DNA of 64,000 nt, taken from the NCBI GenBank assembly GCA_963735955.1, contig CAVTND010000002.1, forward strand, positions 124,001-188,000. The letters are read 5' to 3'. This DNA is from CAVTND01 sp963735955. Lineage in GTDB: Bacteria > Pseudomonadota > Gammaproteobacteria > Burkholderiales > Burkholderiaceae_F. The notes under the pieces were generated by a model. That model was not told where the DNA came from, ran no database searches, and worked only from the letters and a program-made list of their open reading frames with translations. Each line of letters begins with the position of its first letter. The first letter of the stretch is position 1. A program made the translations under genes and the position numbers. Shown here in pieces: positions 1 to 9,332 of the stretch.

Positions 1-942
1 CAGGGCAAGCCCGGTCTCCGCTTCGGCAGCAGTTGCCGGGCAGCGCGAAGTGGGGACTGCGCCACCGGTCGTCGAGTGACCCATCTCGGTAGTGCGCACG
101 GTCAGACATACATTGACAGCCACGACGTAGTTCCAGGGGTCGACAACACCTGCGAGTCCGTTGATGAAAGCGGCGTCGCGAACCGAACCTCCCAATGGCG
201 CTGCATTGGTAAATCCGGCGGCGCCTGCAGCGAATGCGGCGTCATCGAAGCGATAGAAGACACGAAACTCTTCGACATCATTCAGAATGGTCTGGAATGC
301 AGCCGCGCCATTGCCACGGCAGTCGAGAGTGTTGTTGACCGGGTCCAACTGGAACACGTTGACGATCATGCGCCGGGTCCTGCCCGAGCCCGGACGCCCC
401 AACTGGGCCGGATCGATTGCCTGCAACTGCCGGGCATCAACCCGCTGCGCCAGGCAATCGCGAATTGAAATCCGGTCCGATTCCGCCGGGGTCATGACTG
501 CGAGAATCGGCTCGGCCTGGAATCGCACAAACAGGGCATCCCCGGCCACCGCCGCCCCGCCACAGCTCAGGTCAGGAGCTGGAACCGGCGTGTAAGTGCC
601 CGCAACGTAGGTGTAGGCGGGAATCGGATCGACAAATCGACGCCCGGTGCAGCCGCGCACATGTGCGCCGTCGAACAGGGTCTGATCGCGCGCCTCGAAG
701 TCCGACCCGACGATCTCGCCATAGCCGGCGAGCTTTAGGGAGTCGCCGATCATCAGCAGCGCCAGTTGCCCGCCCTGCTCGGCCGTGGAAATCTGATTGG
801 CGGTGCGCGAGATACCGCTTGAGGAAAAATACAGCGCGGATACGCCCATGACGATTACCAGGCCAATCGCGATTGCGATTACCAATTCGATCAGGGTGCG
901 GCCCGCCTGGGCAGTGGATGCGGGGAAGAGTTTGTTCGGCAT
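1..942 (-). CDS. pilW: Type IV pilus minor pseudopilin PilW-like (C-terminus beyond window)
   Basis: Minor pseudopilin of the type IV pilus, thought to help prime pilus assembly at the inner membrane. The frame is open from ATG at 942 to the window edge (314 codons), so the C-terminus is missing. Residues 14-19 read GRTLIE, a prepilin peptidase site with the conserved Glu at mature position 5. The hydrophobic helix at about 16-40 is the inner-membrane and pilus-core segment. Several later cysteines fit the disulfide-bonded globular head of PilW. It follows fimT and pilV on the same strand with 2 bp to pilV, so it is one operon. The +1 residue after the cleavage Gly is Arg instead of the usual Phe or Met. 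The name rests on position and architecture. Confidence 0.8.
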   Translation of the reverse strand, partial: MPNKLFPASTAQAGRTLIELVIAIAIGLVIVMGVSALYFSSSGISRTANQISTAEQGGQLALLMIGDSLKLAGYGEIVGSDFEARDQTLFDGAHVRGCTGRRFVDPIPAYTYVAGTYTPVPAPDLSCGGAAVAGDALFVRFQAEPILAVMTPAESDRISIRDCLAQRVDARQLQAIDPAQLGRPGSGRTRRMIVNVFQLDPVNNTLDCRGNGAAAFQTILNDVEEFRVFYRFDDAAFAAGAAGFTNAAPLGGSVRDAAFINGLAGVVDPWNYVVAVNVCLTVRTTEMGHSTTGGAVPTSRCPATAAEAETGLAL

Positions 943-944
943 CG

Positions 945-1484
945 TCAAGGAAAGATGGCGGTTTCGAAGCAGCGATAGGTCAGAGGAATGCCTGCCGTCA
1001 AACGTGTGTTGATGGTGGTGCACAACGGATCGGCGGCGGCCTGCTGCGGTTCCGGCCATGCGACCGAGACCACGATCTGGCGCGGATCGGCCGCATTCCA
1101 CTGAAGGTGGGCGGCGGATCCAGGCAAGCGGCGACGGAGTTCCGCTGCCCATTGGTTGAGGTCACGCGTTGCCACTTCAGCCAGCGTGCAGGCGGTTGGT
1201 ACCGCACAGACCGGGATCGAAGCGGGCGTTGCATTGATGACGAACAGGTCGAAGTCGTAGCTGCCGCCCGTGAATCCAAGGTGGTTGGAGCGCATGCGCT
1301 CAGCCAATTGCGCGACCATTTCGGCCGCCACTCGGCGGTCGAAGGAATCCTTCTGGAAACTCAGTGCACGCGCCTGCAGGCCCAGAAGGCCAAGCAGGCC
1401 GAACGCGACGATCGTCAACGACACGAGGATCTCGATCATCGACAATCCGGACTGTCGCTTGAGTTGATTCAATCGTTTCATCAT
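945..1484 (-). CDS. pilV: Type IV pilus minor pseudopilin PilV
   Basis: Minor pseudopilin of about 179 aa. The N-terminus has the prepilin signature QSG/LSMIEILVS followed by a hydrophobic helix with the 'FGLLGLLGLQ' pattern typical of PilV. I chose the ATG at 1484 (a second ATG follows directly). A longer frame starts at 1535, but that would run well into fimT, and prepilin leaders are short. The gene starts 4 bp after the fimT stop and ends 2 bp before pilW, so the three pseudopilins are a tight cluster. Expected to act with PilW, FimT/FimU and PilX-type proteins as the tip or initiation complex; pilX and pilY1 would lie outside this window. Confidence 0.85.
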   Translation of the reverse strand: MMKRLNQLKRQSGLSMIEILVSLTIVAFGLLGLLGLQARALSFQKDSFDRRVAAEMVAQLAERMRSNHLGFTGGSYDFDLFVINATPASIPVCAVPTACTLAEVATRDLNQWAAELRRRLPGSAAHLQWNAADPRQIVVSVAWPEPQQAAADPLCTTINTRLTAGIPLTYRCFETAIFP

Positions 1485-1488
1485 GTCG

Positions 1489-2112
1489 TTAGACACAGGC
1501 GCCGGTACCCACACTGACAACAGTCTGAGTACCAATCAACGGTGCAATCACGATGCAGCGCGCGGCGGCGCCAAGCACGTTCGCAGCCAGAGCACGTGAA
1601 GCCACTGCGGGAGTCGCGGGAACCCGGTAGTCGATCTCGAACGTGCCAGCCCCGATCACACCGCCGACACCACGCGGCTGGTATGCAACCCGCTCTGCCC
1701 CCGGCATATTCGAATGGATCGTGGACCGCACAAGTGAAGCGCCTGCCAGCGTCTGTTGCCGCTTGATCACTCGATCGCCCACTTCGAATGTAGTTTCGTC
1801 CACGCCGCCGAGCTTCTCGAACATCACCCAGCCGGCCGCCCAGTCGTTACCGTCGACAGTTCCAACCACCGCGCTGCTGCACACCGGCGGGGTTGCATTT
1901 GGATCATTCACCCGACACACCGACACGGTATTACCGAGACGGGTCGCTTCCATCCGCGCATACTCAAATGTCGAAAGGAGCAGATTGGTTACATCCGAAA
2001 TTCGATTGCGCGCAACCATGGCGTCAAACATCGGAATCGCTGCGGCGACCAGGATCGCAGAGATCGTGATCACGACCAGCATTTCGATCAACGTGAAACC
2101 AAGCGCGCGCAT
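1489..2112 (-). CDS. fimT: GspH/FimT family pseudopilin
   Basis: Pseudopilin of 207 aa. The leader is only five residues (MRALG) before the FTLIE motif, followed by a hydrophobic transmembrane helix (about 8-28) and the 'MVARNRISDVTNLLLSTFEYARMEATR' type region that marks the GspH/FimT family (residues about 31-57). The C-terminal half is the beta-rich GspH domain. A purine-rich Shine-Dalgarno (AAGGA) precedes the ATG. It is the first gene of the fimT-pilV-pilW cluster. The 214 bp up to tyrA, which is on the same strand, probably hold its promoter, but I see no clear hexamers there. Confidence 0.85.
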   Translation of the reverse strand: MRALGFTLIEMLVVITISAILVAAAIPMFDAMVARNRISDVTNLLLSTFEYARMEATRLGNTVSVCRVNDPNATPPVCSSAVVGTVDGNDWAAGWVMFEKLGGVDETTFEVGDRVIKRQQTLAGASLVRSTIHSNMPGAERVAYQPRGVGGVIGAGTFEIDYRVPATPAVASRALAANVLGAAARCIVIAPLIGTQTVVSVGTGACV

Positions 2113-2326
2113 GACGGTTTGGCTTTGTCCTTTCGAGCCGCGAGCTTAGCCACGGCACTTGAACAAAGCTCGCGACGACCGCTTAAAGGGGCAGAAGCCG
2201 CGACGAGCGGGCGTGCTGTCGTTCGCGCCGCGCTGCGCCTGCGGACCAATCGTGAATTGGCTGGCTCGGGCAGCGGACTTCACTGGATTGGCGCGAGTCT
2301 CCGGCTAATCCGAACGGTCGAGGTCT

Positions 2327-3193
2327 TCAGGCCCTGTCAAAACCAACCGCATGGCGCCGGCGCGTATTCGAAGCGCGCTCAAAGATTGCCTCCAGCGCAG
2401 CCCCATCGCCGCGTTCGATTGCCTGCTGGAGATCCCCAAGCATTTCACGGAACGCATCCAGCTCACTTGCAATGGCAGCCTGGTTAGCCAGACAGACGTC
2501 CCGCCACATCACCGGGCTGGCTGCAGCGATGCGCGTGAAGTCGCGAAAGCCGGCGCCAGCGTGCTGAAACTTTCGTTCGGCGTCAGGTCCGCCTGAAATC
2601 TGCGCCACCAATGCGAATGCCAACAAGTGTGGCAGGTGGCTGACCGCAGCGAAGATGCGATCGTGATCCTCGCCGCCCAGTCGCTCAATGCGCGCTCCAA
2701 GGTTTCGCCAAAGCTCCTCGACCCGAGTCACTGCGGACTCCAAGGTTTCAGCGACCGGCGTCGTGATCAGAAGCTTCCCGCGGAAGAGATCCGCCTGTGC
2801 GTGAGCAACGCCGTTGAGTTCGCGGCCGGCGATCGGATGCGAAGGCACGAAGCGCGCGAACTTCGGACCGAGCGCCGCGCGTGCCGCCTTGATCACCGAA
2901 ACCTTGGTGCTGCCGACATCAGTGAGGATCGCATGCGCCCCCAATGCTGGCTCAATGGCGAGCAGTACCTGCCCAATGACGCCAACCGGCGTAGCGATGA
3001 CTACCAGGTCGGCCCCGCGCACTGCATCGTCGATCGAGTCGGCTGAGCCATCAATGATGCCGAGGCGAAGCGCTTCTCGCAGGGCTGAAGGATCAGTGTC
3101 GAAGCCGCGAACAGACTCGACCAGCCGTGCAACGCGCAGCGCGGACGCCAGCGAACCCCCGATCAAGCCGACGCCGATCAGCGCGAGTTTCAT
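2327..3193 (-). CDS. tyrA: Prephenate dehydrogenase
   Basis: Oxidative decarboxylation of prephenate (or arogenate) with NAD(P)+, the committed step to tyrosine, in the cytosol. The 288-aa protein begins with a Rossmann fold: GVGLIGGS at residues 7-14 is the dinucleotide loop, and the Asp at the end of strand 2 (GFDTD) suggests NAD preference. The SHPIAGRE motif holds the family's catalytic His. Length matches stand-alone TyrA enzymes without a chorismate mutase domain, which fits the separate pheA nearby. Its ATG overlaps the hisC stop (ATGA), so it is translationally coupled and last in the gyrA-serC-pheA-hisC-tyrA run. In many Burkholderiales aroA-cmk-rpsA follow; here pilin genes follow instead. 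Confidence 0.92.
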   Translation of the reverse strand: MKLALIGVGLIGGSLASALRVARLVESVRGFDTDPSALREALRLGIIDGSADSIDDAVRGADLVVIATPVGVIGQVLLAIEPALGAHAILTDVGSTKVSVIKAARAALGPKFARFVPSHPIAGRELNGVAHAQADLFRGKLLITTPVAETLESAVTRVEELWRNLGARIERLGGEDHDRIFAAVSHLPHLLAFALVAQISGGPDAERKFQHAGAGFRDFTRIAAASPVMWRDVCLANQAAIASELDAFREMLGDLQQAIERGDGAALEAIFERASNTRRRHAVGFDRA

Positions 3194-4305
3194 GCGCGAG
3201 CGGCAGCCAACGCCTCAGGCAGGGCGCGGAGAAATGTCTCATTTTCCTCCGGCAAGCCGACCGTCACCCGCAGCCATTCCGGAAGGCCGTAGTTGTCGAC
3301 CGGGCGGACGATGACGCCGCGCTTCAGAAGTTCGGAGTACACGCGCATCCCCGCGCCGACCCTTACCAAGACGAAGTTGCCACTGCTTGGAACGTACTGG
3401 AGCCCGAGGCGACTGAACGCATGACAAAGCTGATCCATCCCTTGTCGATTCAGAGAATAGCTGCGCGCCAGGAAGTCCTGATCCGCCAGCGCCGCGACTG
3501 CGGCGGCCTGCGCGACGCTGTTGACATTGAACGGTTGGCGCACACGGTTGAGCAGATCCGTCAGTTCCGGTTGCGCCAGCCCGTAACCCACGCGCAGGCC
3601 TGCCAGTCCGAAGGCTTTCGAAAACGTGCGCGAGATCAGCAGATTCGGAAAACGCCTGGCCCATTGCGTGCTGTCGACACGCCGCTCGAGCGGCAGATAC
3701 TCGTTATAGGCTTCATCGAGAACTACGACGACCGCGGAAGGCACCCGAGCGAGAAAGCTCTCGATCGCGGGTCCATCGGCGTGGGTGCCGGTCGGATTGT
3801 TGGGGTTGGCTATATATATCAGTCGGGTGTCGGGCTCGATCGCTGCAACCATAGCCTCGAGATCGTGACCAAGGTCGCGCGCCGGCGTGACGATCGCGCG
3901 CGCTCCCCGCGATTGCGTGGCGAGCGCGTAGACGGCAAAGGAGTGCTGGGAGTAGACGCAGCTGCGGCCAGGGGCGAGCAGGACTGCAGCGGCGAGTTCG
4001 AGAATGTCATTGCTGCCGTTGCCAAGCGTGATCCAGTCCATCGGTACGCCGTAACGTTCCGCGAGGGCCGCCTTAAGCGCAAAGCCGTTGGAATCCGGGT
4101 AACGCGCAATGTCGGCCAGCACCGCCGTGATCGCTTGCTTGGCAGATTCCGGCATGCCGAGTGGATTCTCGTTCGATGCCAGCTTGACGATCGTGGTCGG
4201 GTCCAGTCCGAATTCGCGCGCGAGTTCATCAATCGGCTTGCCGGCCTGGTAAGGAGCAATGGCACGCACATGAGTCGGCGCCGGAATCTGGTGGACGGTC
4301 GTCAT
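3190..4305 (-). CDS. hisC: Histidinol-phosphate aminotransferase
   Basis: PLP-dependent transamination in histidine synthesis; enzymes of this sub-type next to pheA/tyrA often also transaminate aromatic 2-oxo acids. The chosen start (MTTVHQ, position 4305) overlaps the pheA stop as ATGA; the longer frame from 4338 would lie inside pheA. About 371 aa, usual for HisC. Visible features: 'LASNENPLG' near the N-terminus, the 'NPNNPTGT' substrate/PLP segment, the Asp in 'VVLDEAY' that pairs with the PLP ring nitrogen, and the Schiff-base Lys in 'RTFSKAFGLAGLRVGY'. Coupled by overlaps to pheA upstream and tyrA downstream. Confidence 0.92.
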   Translation of the reverse strand: MTTVHQIPAPTHVRAIAPYQAGKPIDELAREFGLDPTTIVKLASNENPLGMPESAKQAITAVLADIARYPDSNGFALKAALAERYGVPMDWITLGNGSNDILELAAAVLLAPGRSCVYSQHSFAVYALATQSRGARAIVTPARDLGHDLEAMVAAIEPDTRLIYIANPNNPTGTHADGPAIESFLARVPSAVVVVLDEAYNEYLPLERRVDSTQWARRFPNLLISRTFSKAFGLAGLRVGYGLAQPELTDLLNRVRQPFNVNSVAQAAAVAALADQDFLARSYSLNRQGMDQLCHAFSRLGLQYVPSSGNFVLVRVGAGMRVYSELLKRGVIVRPVDNYGLPEWLRVTVGLPEENETFLRALPEALAAARA

Positions 4306-5399
4306 CGCCCGGACTCGGCTGGATAGGAACCCAGGCACTTGTAAAACGCGCTCGCGGACTGCAGCTCCGCAAGCGCCTTGGCGACTGTCGGCTCTTCGGC
4401 GTGCCCTTCCACATCAACGTAGAAGTAATACTCCCAGGTCCCGACGCGCGCCGGCCGTGACTCGAACCGCGTCATCGACACCCCGTGCGAAGCAAGCGGG
4501 GCGAGCATATGAAACACGGCGCCAGCGCGATTGGGAACTGACAGGATCAAGGAGGTCTTGTCGCGTCCTGGCAGCGGCGACGGCTGGGTGGCCTGGATGC
4601 CCAGTACCGCGAATCGGGTGCGGTTGTTCGCATCATCCTGGATGTGTTCCGCCACGGCACGCAATCCGTAGCGATGCCCTGCCCGATCACCTGCCACCGC
4701 GGCCACGGTCGCGTCGATCGACGCCATGCGCGCGGCCTCGGCATTGCTGGCGACCGCCTGTCGCTCGATGCTCGGCCAATGCTGGTTGAGCCAACCGGCG
4801 CATTGCGCGAGCGCCTGGGAGTGCGCGCAGATGCGCGTGACGCCGTCCATGGTTCCGCTGCGAGTCAGCAAGTTGTGATGCACAGGCACCGACACTTCAG
4901 CCAGCATCTTCAGTGGCGTCGCAAGCAGCAGATCGAGCGTACGGCTGACCGCGCCCTCGGTCGAGTTCTCAAGCGGAACAATGCCAAAATCGGCGCTGCC
5001 GGCCTCCGTGGCACGGAACACTTCATCGAGCGTGACACAGGCCAGACCCGCGACGCTCGCACCAAACTGCTGTTGCATCGCGCCCTCGGAGAAAGTGCCC
5101 GCGGGCCCGAGATACGCGACGGTCAATGGCCGCTCCAGTGCACGGCACGCCGACATGACTTCACGAAAGATGTGCGCCAGTCCAGCTGCAGGCAAAGGCC
5201 CGGCGCCGAGCGCGCTCACCTTGCGCAGGACTTCGGCCTCGCGCTCCGGCCGGAACACCGGCGCGCCAACTTGTCGCTTGATCGTACCGACCTGCTCAGC
5301 GAGGTGAGCACGTTCGTTCAGCAGGGCGACCAGCTTCGCGTCGATCGCATCGATCGCGTCGCGCAACGGTCGCAGACTCTCATCGCTCGGCTCAGCCAT
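4302..5399 (-). CDS. pheA: Bifunctional chorismate mutase/prephenate dehydratase (P-protein)
   Basis: Converts chorismate to prephenate and then to phenylpyruvate, the phenylalanine branch. The 365-aa protein has three parts in order: an AroQ-type chorismate mutase helical domain (about 1-95), a prephenate dehydratase domain (about 95-275) with the conserved TRF motif in 'NNRTRFAVLG', and a C-terminal ACT domain (about 280-360) with GAV and ESRP motifs that bind Phe for feedback inhibition. The start overlaps the end of serC by 8 nt and the stop overlaps hisC, so expression is coupled. No frameshift is seen. Confidence 0.94.
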   Translation of the reverse strand: MAEPSDESLRPLRDAIDAIDAKLVALLNERAHLAEQVGTIKRQVGAPVFRPEREAEVLRKVSALGAGPLPAAGLAHIFREVMSACRALERPLTVAYLGPAGTFSEGAMQQQFGASVAGLACVTLDEVFRATEAGSADFGIVPLENSTEGAVSRTLDLLLATPLKMLAEVSVPVHHNLLTRSGTMDGVTRICAHSQALAQCAGWLNQHWPSIERQAVASNAEAARMASIDATVAAVAGDRAGHRYGLRAVAEHIQDDANNRTRFAVLGIQATQPSPLPGRDKTSLILSVPNRAGAVFHMLAPLASHGVSMTRFESRPARVGTWEYYFYVDVEGHAEEPTVAKALAELQSASAFYKCLGSYPAESGR

Positions 5400-6474
5400 G
5401 GCGCCTTTCGAACTCCTGCATGAAATCGACCAGCGCGCAGACCCCGGCCACGGGCATTGCGTTGTAGATCGACGCGCGCATGCCGCCGAGCAGGCGATGC
5501 CCCTTCAGCTGTACCAGGCCGTGCTGTTCTGCCTCGTCTAGAAAGACTGCGTCGAGCCGCGCATCGGCCAGCGAGAACGGTACATTCATGCGCGAGCGAT
5601 CGCGCACCGAAATTCGATTGGTATAGAAGCCGGAACGATCGATCGCCGCATATAACAGCCCCGACTTCTCCATATTTTGCCGCTCGATCGCAGCCAGTCC
5701 GCCCTGTTCCTTGAGCCAGTTCAGCACGAGGTTTGCGATATAGACCGCGTAGGTCGGCGGCGTGTTGTAGCTGGACTGTGCGTCCGCATGCGTGCGGTAG
5801 TCAAGCATGGTCGGCCAGCGCGGCGAACAGTGCCCGACAAGGTCGGCGCGCACGATCACCACCGTCAGCCCGGCCGGGCCTAGGTTCTTCTGGGCGCTCG
5901 CGTAGATCAGTCCGAAGCGTGTTACATCGATCGTGCGCGACAGGAAGTGCGAGGACATGTCGGCGACCAGCGGCACGGAGCCGGTATCGGGCACATAGGA
6001 AAACTCAAGTCCGTTGATGGTCTCGTTCGAGCAGTAGTGGACATAGGCTGCTGCGGGATCGAGCCTGAGTTCGTCCTGCTGTGGCAGCGTCGCATGGCCG
6101 CCGGCTGCGTTGTCGGCGACAACCTTGACCTCGCAGAACCGGCGTGCTTCCTCGGCCGCCTTGCTGGACCAGATGCCGCTGAAGACATAGTCGGCGTGGA
6201 ACTTCGGCCCCAGCAGATTCAACGGCACCATCGAGAACTGCAGATGCGCCCCGCCCTGCAGAAGCAGCACGCGGTAGTAGCCCGGGATGCTGAGTAGCTC
6301 ACGCAGCAGCTCCTCGGTCTCGTCCATGATCGCCACGAACTCCGGGCTGCGGTGGCTCGCTTCCATGATCGAATAACCGCGACCATGCCAGCTCAGCATC
6401 TCCTCGCGGGCGATGGCCAGCACCGATTCCGGCAGGATCGCCGGACCGGAGGAAAAGTTGTAAACGGCTCGCAC
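5392..6474 (-). CDS. serC: Phosphoserine aminotransferase
   Basis: PLP enzyme that makes 3-phosphoserine from 3-phosphohydroxypyruvate, and also acts in pyridoxal phosphate synthesis. I chose the GTG at 6474, one base after the gyrA stop. It gives VRAVYNFSSGPAILP, aligning with the conserved family N-terminus, and a 360-aa product of normal length. The open frame extends upstream to 6627, but that part lies inside gyrA and has no family similarity. The PLP lysine lies in 'YASAQKNLGPAG', and the motif 'MDETEELLRELLSIP' is typical. Positions between gyrA and pheA match the conserved betaproteobacterial order. Confidence 0.93.
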   Translation of the reverse strand: MRAVYNFSSGPAILPESVLAIAREEMLSWHGRGYSIMEASHRSPEFVAIMDETEELLRELLSIPGYYRVLLLQGGAHLQFSMVPLNLLGPKFHADYVFSGIWSSKAAEEARRFCEVKVVADNAAGGHATLPQQDELRLDPAAAYVHYCSNETINGLEFSYVPDTGSVPLVADMSSHFLSRTIDVTRFGLIYASAQKNLGPAGLTVVIVRADLVGHCSPRWPTMLDYRTHADAQSSYNTPPTYAVYIANLVLNWLKEQGGLAAIERQNMEKSGLLYAAIDRSGFYTNRISVRDRSRMNVPFSLADARLDAVFLDEAEQHGLVQLKGHRLLGGMRASIYNAMPVAGVCALVDFMQEFERRHG

Positions 6475-6475
6475 G

Positions 6476-9130
6476 TCAGCCCGGAATCGGCGGTTCGCCG
6501 TCGGGCGTCTCGCTGGCTGCGCTGTTTGAACCCGCTTCTTCAGTGGTGTCTGTGCCGGCTTCCACGCCGTTCTCGGTATCCCGCTCGAGCACCCGCTGTA
6601 GGCCTGACAGGCGCGTGCCGCCGTCAAGCGCGATCAATGTCACACCCTGGGTTGCGCGGCCCATTTCCCGGATCTCTGCGACGCGGGTGCGGATCAGCAC
6701 GCCGCCGGTTGTGATCAGCATTACTTCGTCGTCGCTGCGTGCCAAAGTGGCCGCGACCACCTTGCCGTTGCGCTCGCTGGTACTGATCGCGATCATGCCT
6801 TTGGTACCGCGTCCGTGGCGCGTGTACTCGGCAATCGGCGTGCGCTTGCCATAGCCATTTTCGGTGGCCGTCAGCACGCTCTGCTGTTCGTCTTCGGCCA
6901 CCAGCATCGCTATCACCTGCTGACCCTCGTCAAGCTGCATGCCACGCACTCCACGCGCCTGGCGTCCCATCGGGCGCACGTCGTTCTCGTCAAAGCGCAC
7001 CGCCTTGCCCGCGTCCGAGAACAGCATCACATCGTGCTCACCATCCGTGATCGCGGCCCCGATCAGGTAGTCGCCGGCATCGAGATCGACCGCGATGATT
7101 CCGGCCTTGCGGGGATTGGAAAAATCCGTCAGCGCCGTCTTCTTGACGGTTCCCATTGCAGTCGCCATGAACACGAAGTGTTGTTCGTCGTACTGCTTGA
7201 CCGGCAACACGACGGTGATCTTTTCAGGATTGGCACCGTCCATCGCCAGCGGAAACATGTTGACGATCGGCTTGCCGCGGGAGGTGCGGGTGCCCTGCGG
7301 AACCTCCCAGACCTTGAGCCAGTACAGGCGACCGCGGTCCGAAAAACACAGAATCGTGTCGTGGGTGTTGGCGATGAAGAGCTGATCGATCCAGTCGTCT
7401 TCGCGCGTGGCCGCCGCCTGCTTGCCACGTCCGCCGCGCTTTTGTGCGCGATAGTCGGCAACCGGCTGACTCTTGACGTAACCGGTATGCGAGAGCGTGA
7501 CCACCATGTCTTCCGGCGCGATCAGGTCCTCGGTCATCAGGTCTTGCGCACTGCGGACGATTTCCGAGCGTCGCGCATCGCCAAACTCGGTTTTCAGGAC
7601 TGCGAGTTCGTCGCCGATGATCTGCGTGATGCGCGCCGGCGTGGCGAGAATGTCAAGCAGATCGGCGATCGTCTCCATCACCTCACGGTACTCATTGACG
7701 ATCTTGTCCTGTTCGAGCCCGGTCAGGCGCTGCAGGCGCATCTGCAGGATTTGCTCCGCCTGTTCGTCCGACAGGCGGTACAGGCCATCGGCGGCCAGCC
7801 CAAAGCGCGGATCGAGTCCCTCGGGCCGGAATGCGGTCATGTCCGCACCCGTACGCGTCAGCATCCCGCGCACCAGGGCCGAATCCCAGGTGCGTGCCAT
7901 CAGCTCTGATTTCGCCACGGGCGGCGTCGGCGCAGCCTTGATGATGGCGATGAATTCGTCGATGTTGGCCAGCGCCACCGCCAGTCCTTCAAGCACATGG
8001 CCGCGCTTGCGTGCCTCACGCAGCTCGAATGCCGTGCGACGCGTGACCACCTCGCGCCGGTGCGCCAGGAAGGCGTCCAGCATCTGCTTGAGGTTCAGCA
8101 GGCGCGGCTGGCCGTCGACCAGTGCGACCATGTTGATGCCGAAGGTGTCCTGCAGCTGGGTTTGCTTGTATAGGTTGTTAAGAACAACCTCGGGCACTTC
8201 ATTGCGCTTGAGCTCGAACACCACGCGCATGCCGGACTTGTCGGATTCGTCGCGAATGTCCGAAATCCCCTCGAGCTTCTTCTCATTGACCAGCTCGGCG
8301 ATGCGCTCGAGCAGCACCCGCTTGTTGACCTGGTAGGGCAGCTCGTCGACGATGATCGCGGAGCGCGCGCCCTTGTCGATCTCTTCGAAATGCGTCTTGG
8401 CGCGCATGACGACGCGTCCGCGCCCGGTCCGATAGCCCTCGCGCACGCCGTCGAGCCCGTAGATGATCCCCGCCGTCGGAAAGTCCGGCGCCGGAATCAG
8501 TTCGATCAGTTCATCGACGGTGGTCTGCGGATTGCGCAGCAGCGCCTGGCAGGCGCTGATCACTTCACCGATGTTGTGCGGAGGCACGTTGGTCGCCATG
8601 CCGACCGCGATGCCGGCCGAGCCGTTGACCAGCAGATTGGGCAGGCGCGCCGGCAGCACCAGCGGCTCGCGCTCCTTGCCGTCGTAGTTCGGGCCGAAGT
8701 CAACCGTCTCCTTGTCGATATCGGCCAGCACCGAGGCAGCGATCTTGGTGAGCCGGCACTCGGTGTAACGCATCGCCGCAGCGTTGTCGCCATCGACCGA
8801 GCCGAAGTTGCCCTGTCCGTCGATCAGCAGATAGCGCAGCGAAAAGGGCTGCGCCATGCGCACCAGCGTGTCGTAAATGGCCTGGTCACCATGCGGGTGG
8901 TACTTCCCCATCACGTCGCCGACCACGCGCGCGCACTTCACATATGGCCTCGAATGACCATAGTTGCTCTCGTGCATCGCGAACAGCACGCGCCGATGGA
9001 CCGGCTTCAGGCCATCGCGTACATCGGGCAGGGCGCGACCGACGATCACGCTCATCGCGTAGTCGAGGTAGGAGCGCCGCATCTCCTCTTCAAGCGAGAT
9101 CGGCAGGGTTTCCTTGGCGAATTGATCCAT
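6476..9130 (-). CDS. gyrA: DNA gyrase subunit A
   Basis: Type II topoisomerase subunit that cuts and rejoins DNA; with GyrB it introduces negative supercoils. 884 aa from the ATG at 9130 (MDQFAKETLPISLEEEMRRSY), the conserved family start; an upstream in-frame ATG at 9172 adds residues without family similarity. The active-site Tyr122 lies in 'AAAMRYTE'. The C-terminal beta-pinwheel carries a GyrA-box-like 'QKRGGRG', and the protein ends in an acidic, Gly/Ser/Glu-rich tail. Using E. coli numbering, which matches exactly here, position 83 in 'HPHGDQAIYD' is Gln instead of Ser or Thr, while Asp87 is kept. No frameshift. First gene of the serC-pheA-hisC-tyrA run. Confidence 0.97.
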   Translation of the reverse strand: MDQFAKETLPISLEEEMRRSYLDYAMSVIVGRALPDVRDGLKPVHRRVLFAMHESNYGHSRPYVKCARVVGDVMGKYHPHGDQAIYDTLVRMAQPFSLRYLLIDGQGNFGSVDGDNAAAMRYTECRLTKIAASVLADIDKETVDFGPNYDGKEREPLVLPARLPNLLVNGSAGIAVGMATNVPPHNIGEVISACQALLRNPQTTVDELIELIPAPDFPTAGIIYGLDGVREGYRTGRGRVVMRAKTHFEEIDKGARSAIIVDELPYQVNKRVLLERIAELVNEKKLEGISDIRDESDKSGMRVVFELKRNEVPEVVLNNLYKQTQLQDTFGINMVALVDGQPRLLNLKQMLDAFLAHRREVVTRRTAFELREARKRGHVLEGLAVALANIDEFIAIIKAAPTPPVAKSELMARTWDSALVRGMLTRTGADMTAFRPEGLDPRFGLAADGLYRLSDEQAEQILQMRLQRLTGLEQDKIVNEYREVMETIADLLDILATPARITQIIGDELAVLKTEFGDARRSEIVRSAQDLMTEDLIAPEDMVVTLSHTGYVKSQPVADYRAQKRGGRGKQAAATREDDWIDQLFIANTHDTILCFSDRGRLYWLKVWEVPQGTRTSRGKPIVNMFPLAMDGANPEKITVVLPVKQYDEQHFVFMATAMGTVKKTALTDFSNPRKAGIIAVDLDAGDYLIGAAITDGEHDVMLFSDAGKAVRFDENDVRPMGRQARGVRGMQLDEGQQVIAMLVAEDEQQSVLTATENGYGKRTPIAEYTRHGRGTKGMIAISTSERNGKVVAATLARSDDEVMLITTGGVLIRTRVAEIREMGRATQGVTLIALDGGTRLSGLQRVLERDTENGVEAGTDTTEEAGSNSAASETPDGEPPIPG

Positions 9131-9332
9131 CGAGATCCAGCGAGGAGGCGACTGGCTGTGGCCATGCCGCACGGGGATTTGAAGCTGAAATTTTATCAGT
9201 GCGGCACGCCTGGTCCGGGCCCATGGCGATTGGCCAAGCTTGCGCCGCTGTGGTCTGATGCGGGACCGCCGAAGGCAGACCCGACGTCTGTGTCACCTGC
9301 GTACTGCGTTCGCACTACCCCGCATCGCTCCA

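Noticed and set aside
3127..4326. 399-codon plus-strand frame opposite hisC
   Set aside because: Shadow frame; hisC motifs and the ATGA overlaps support the minus strand.
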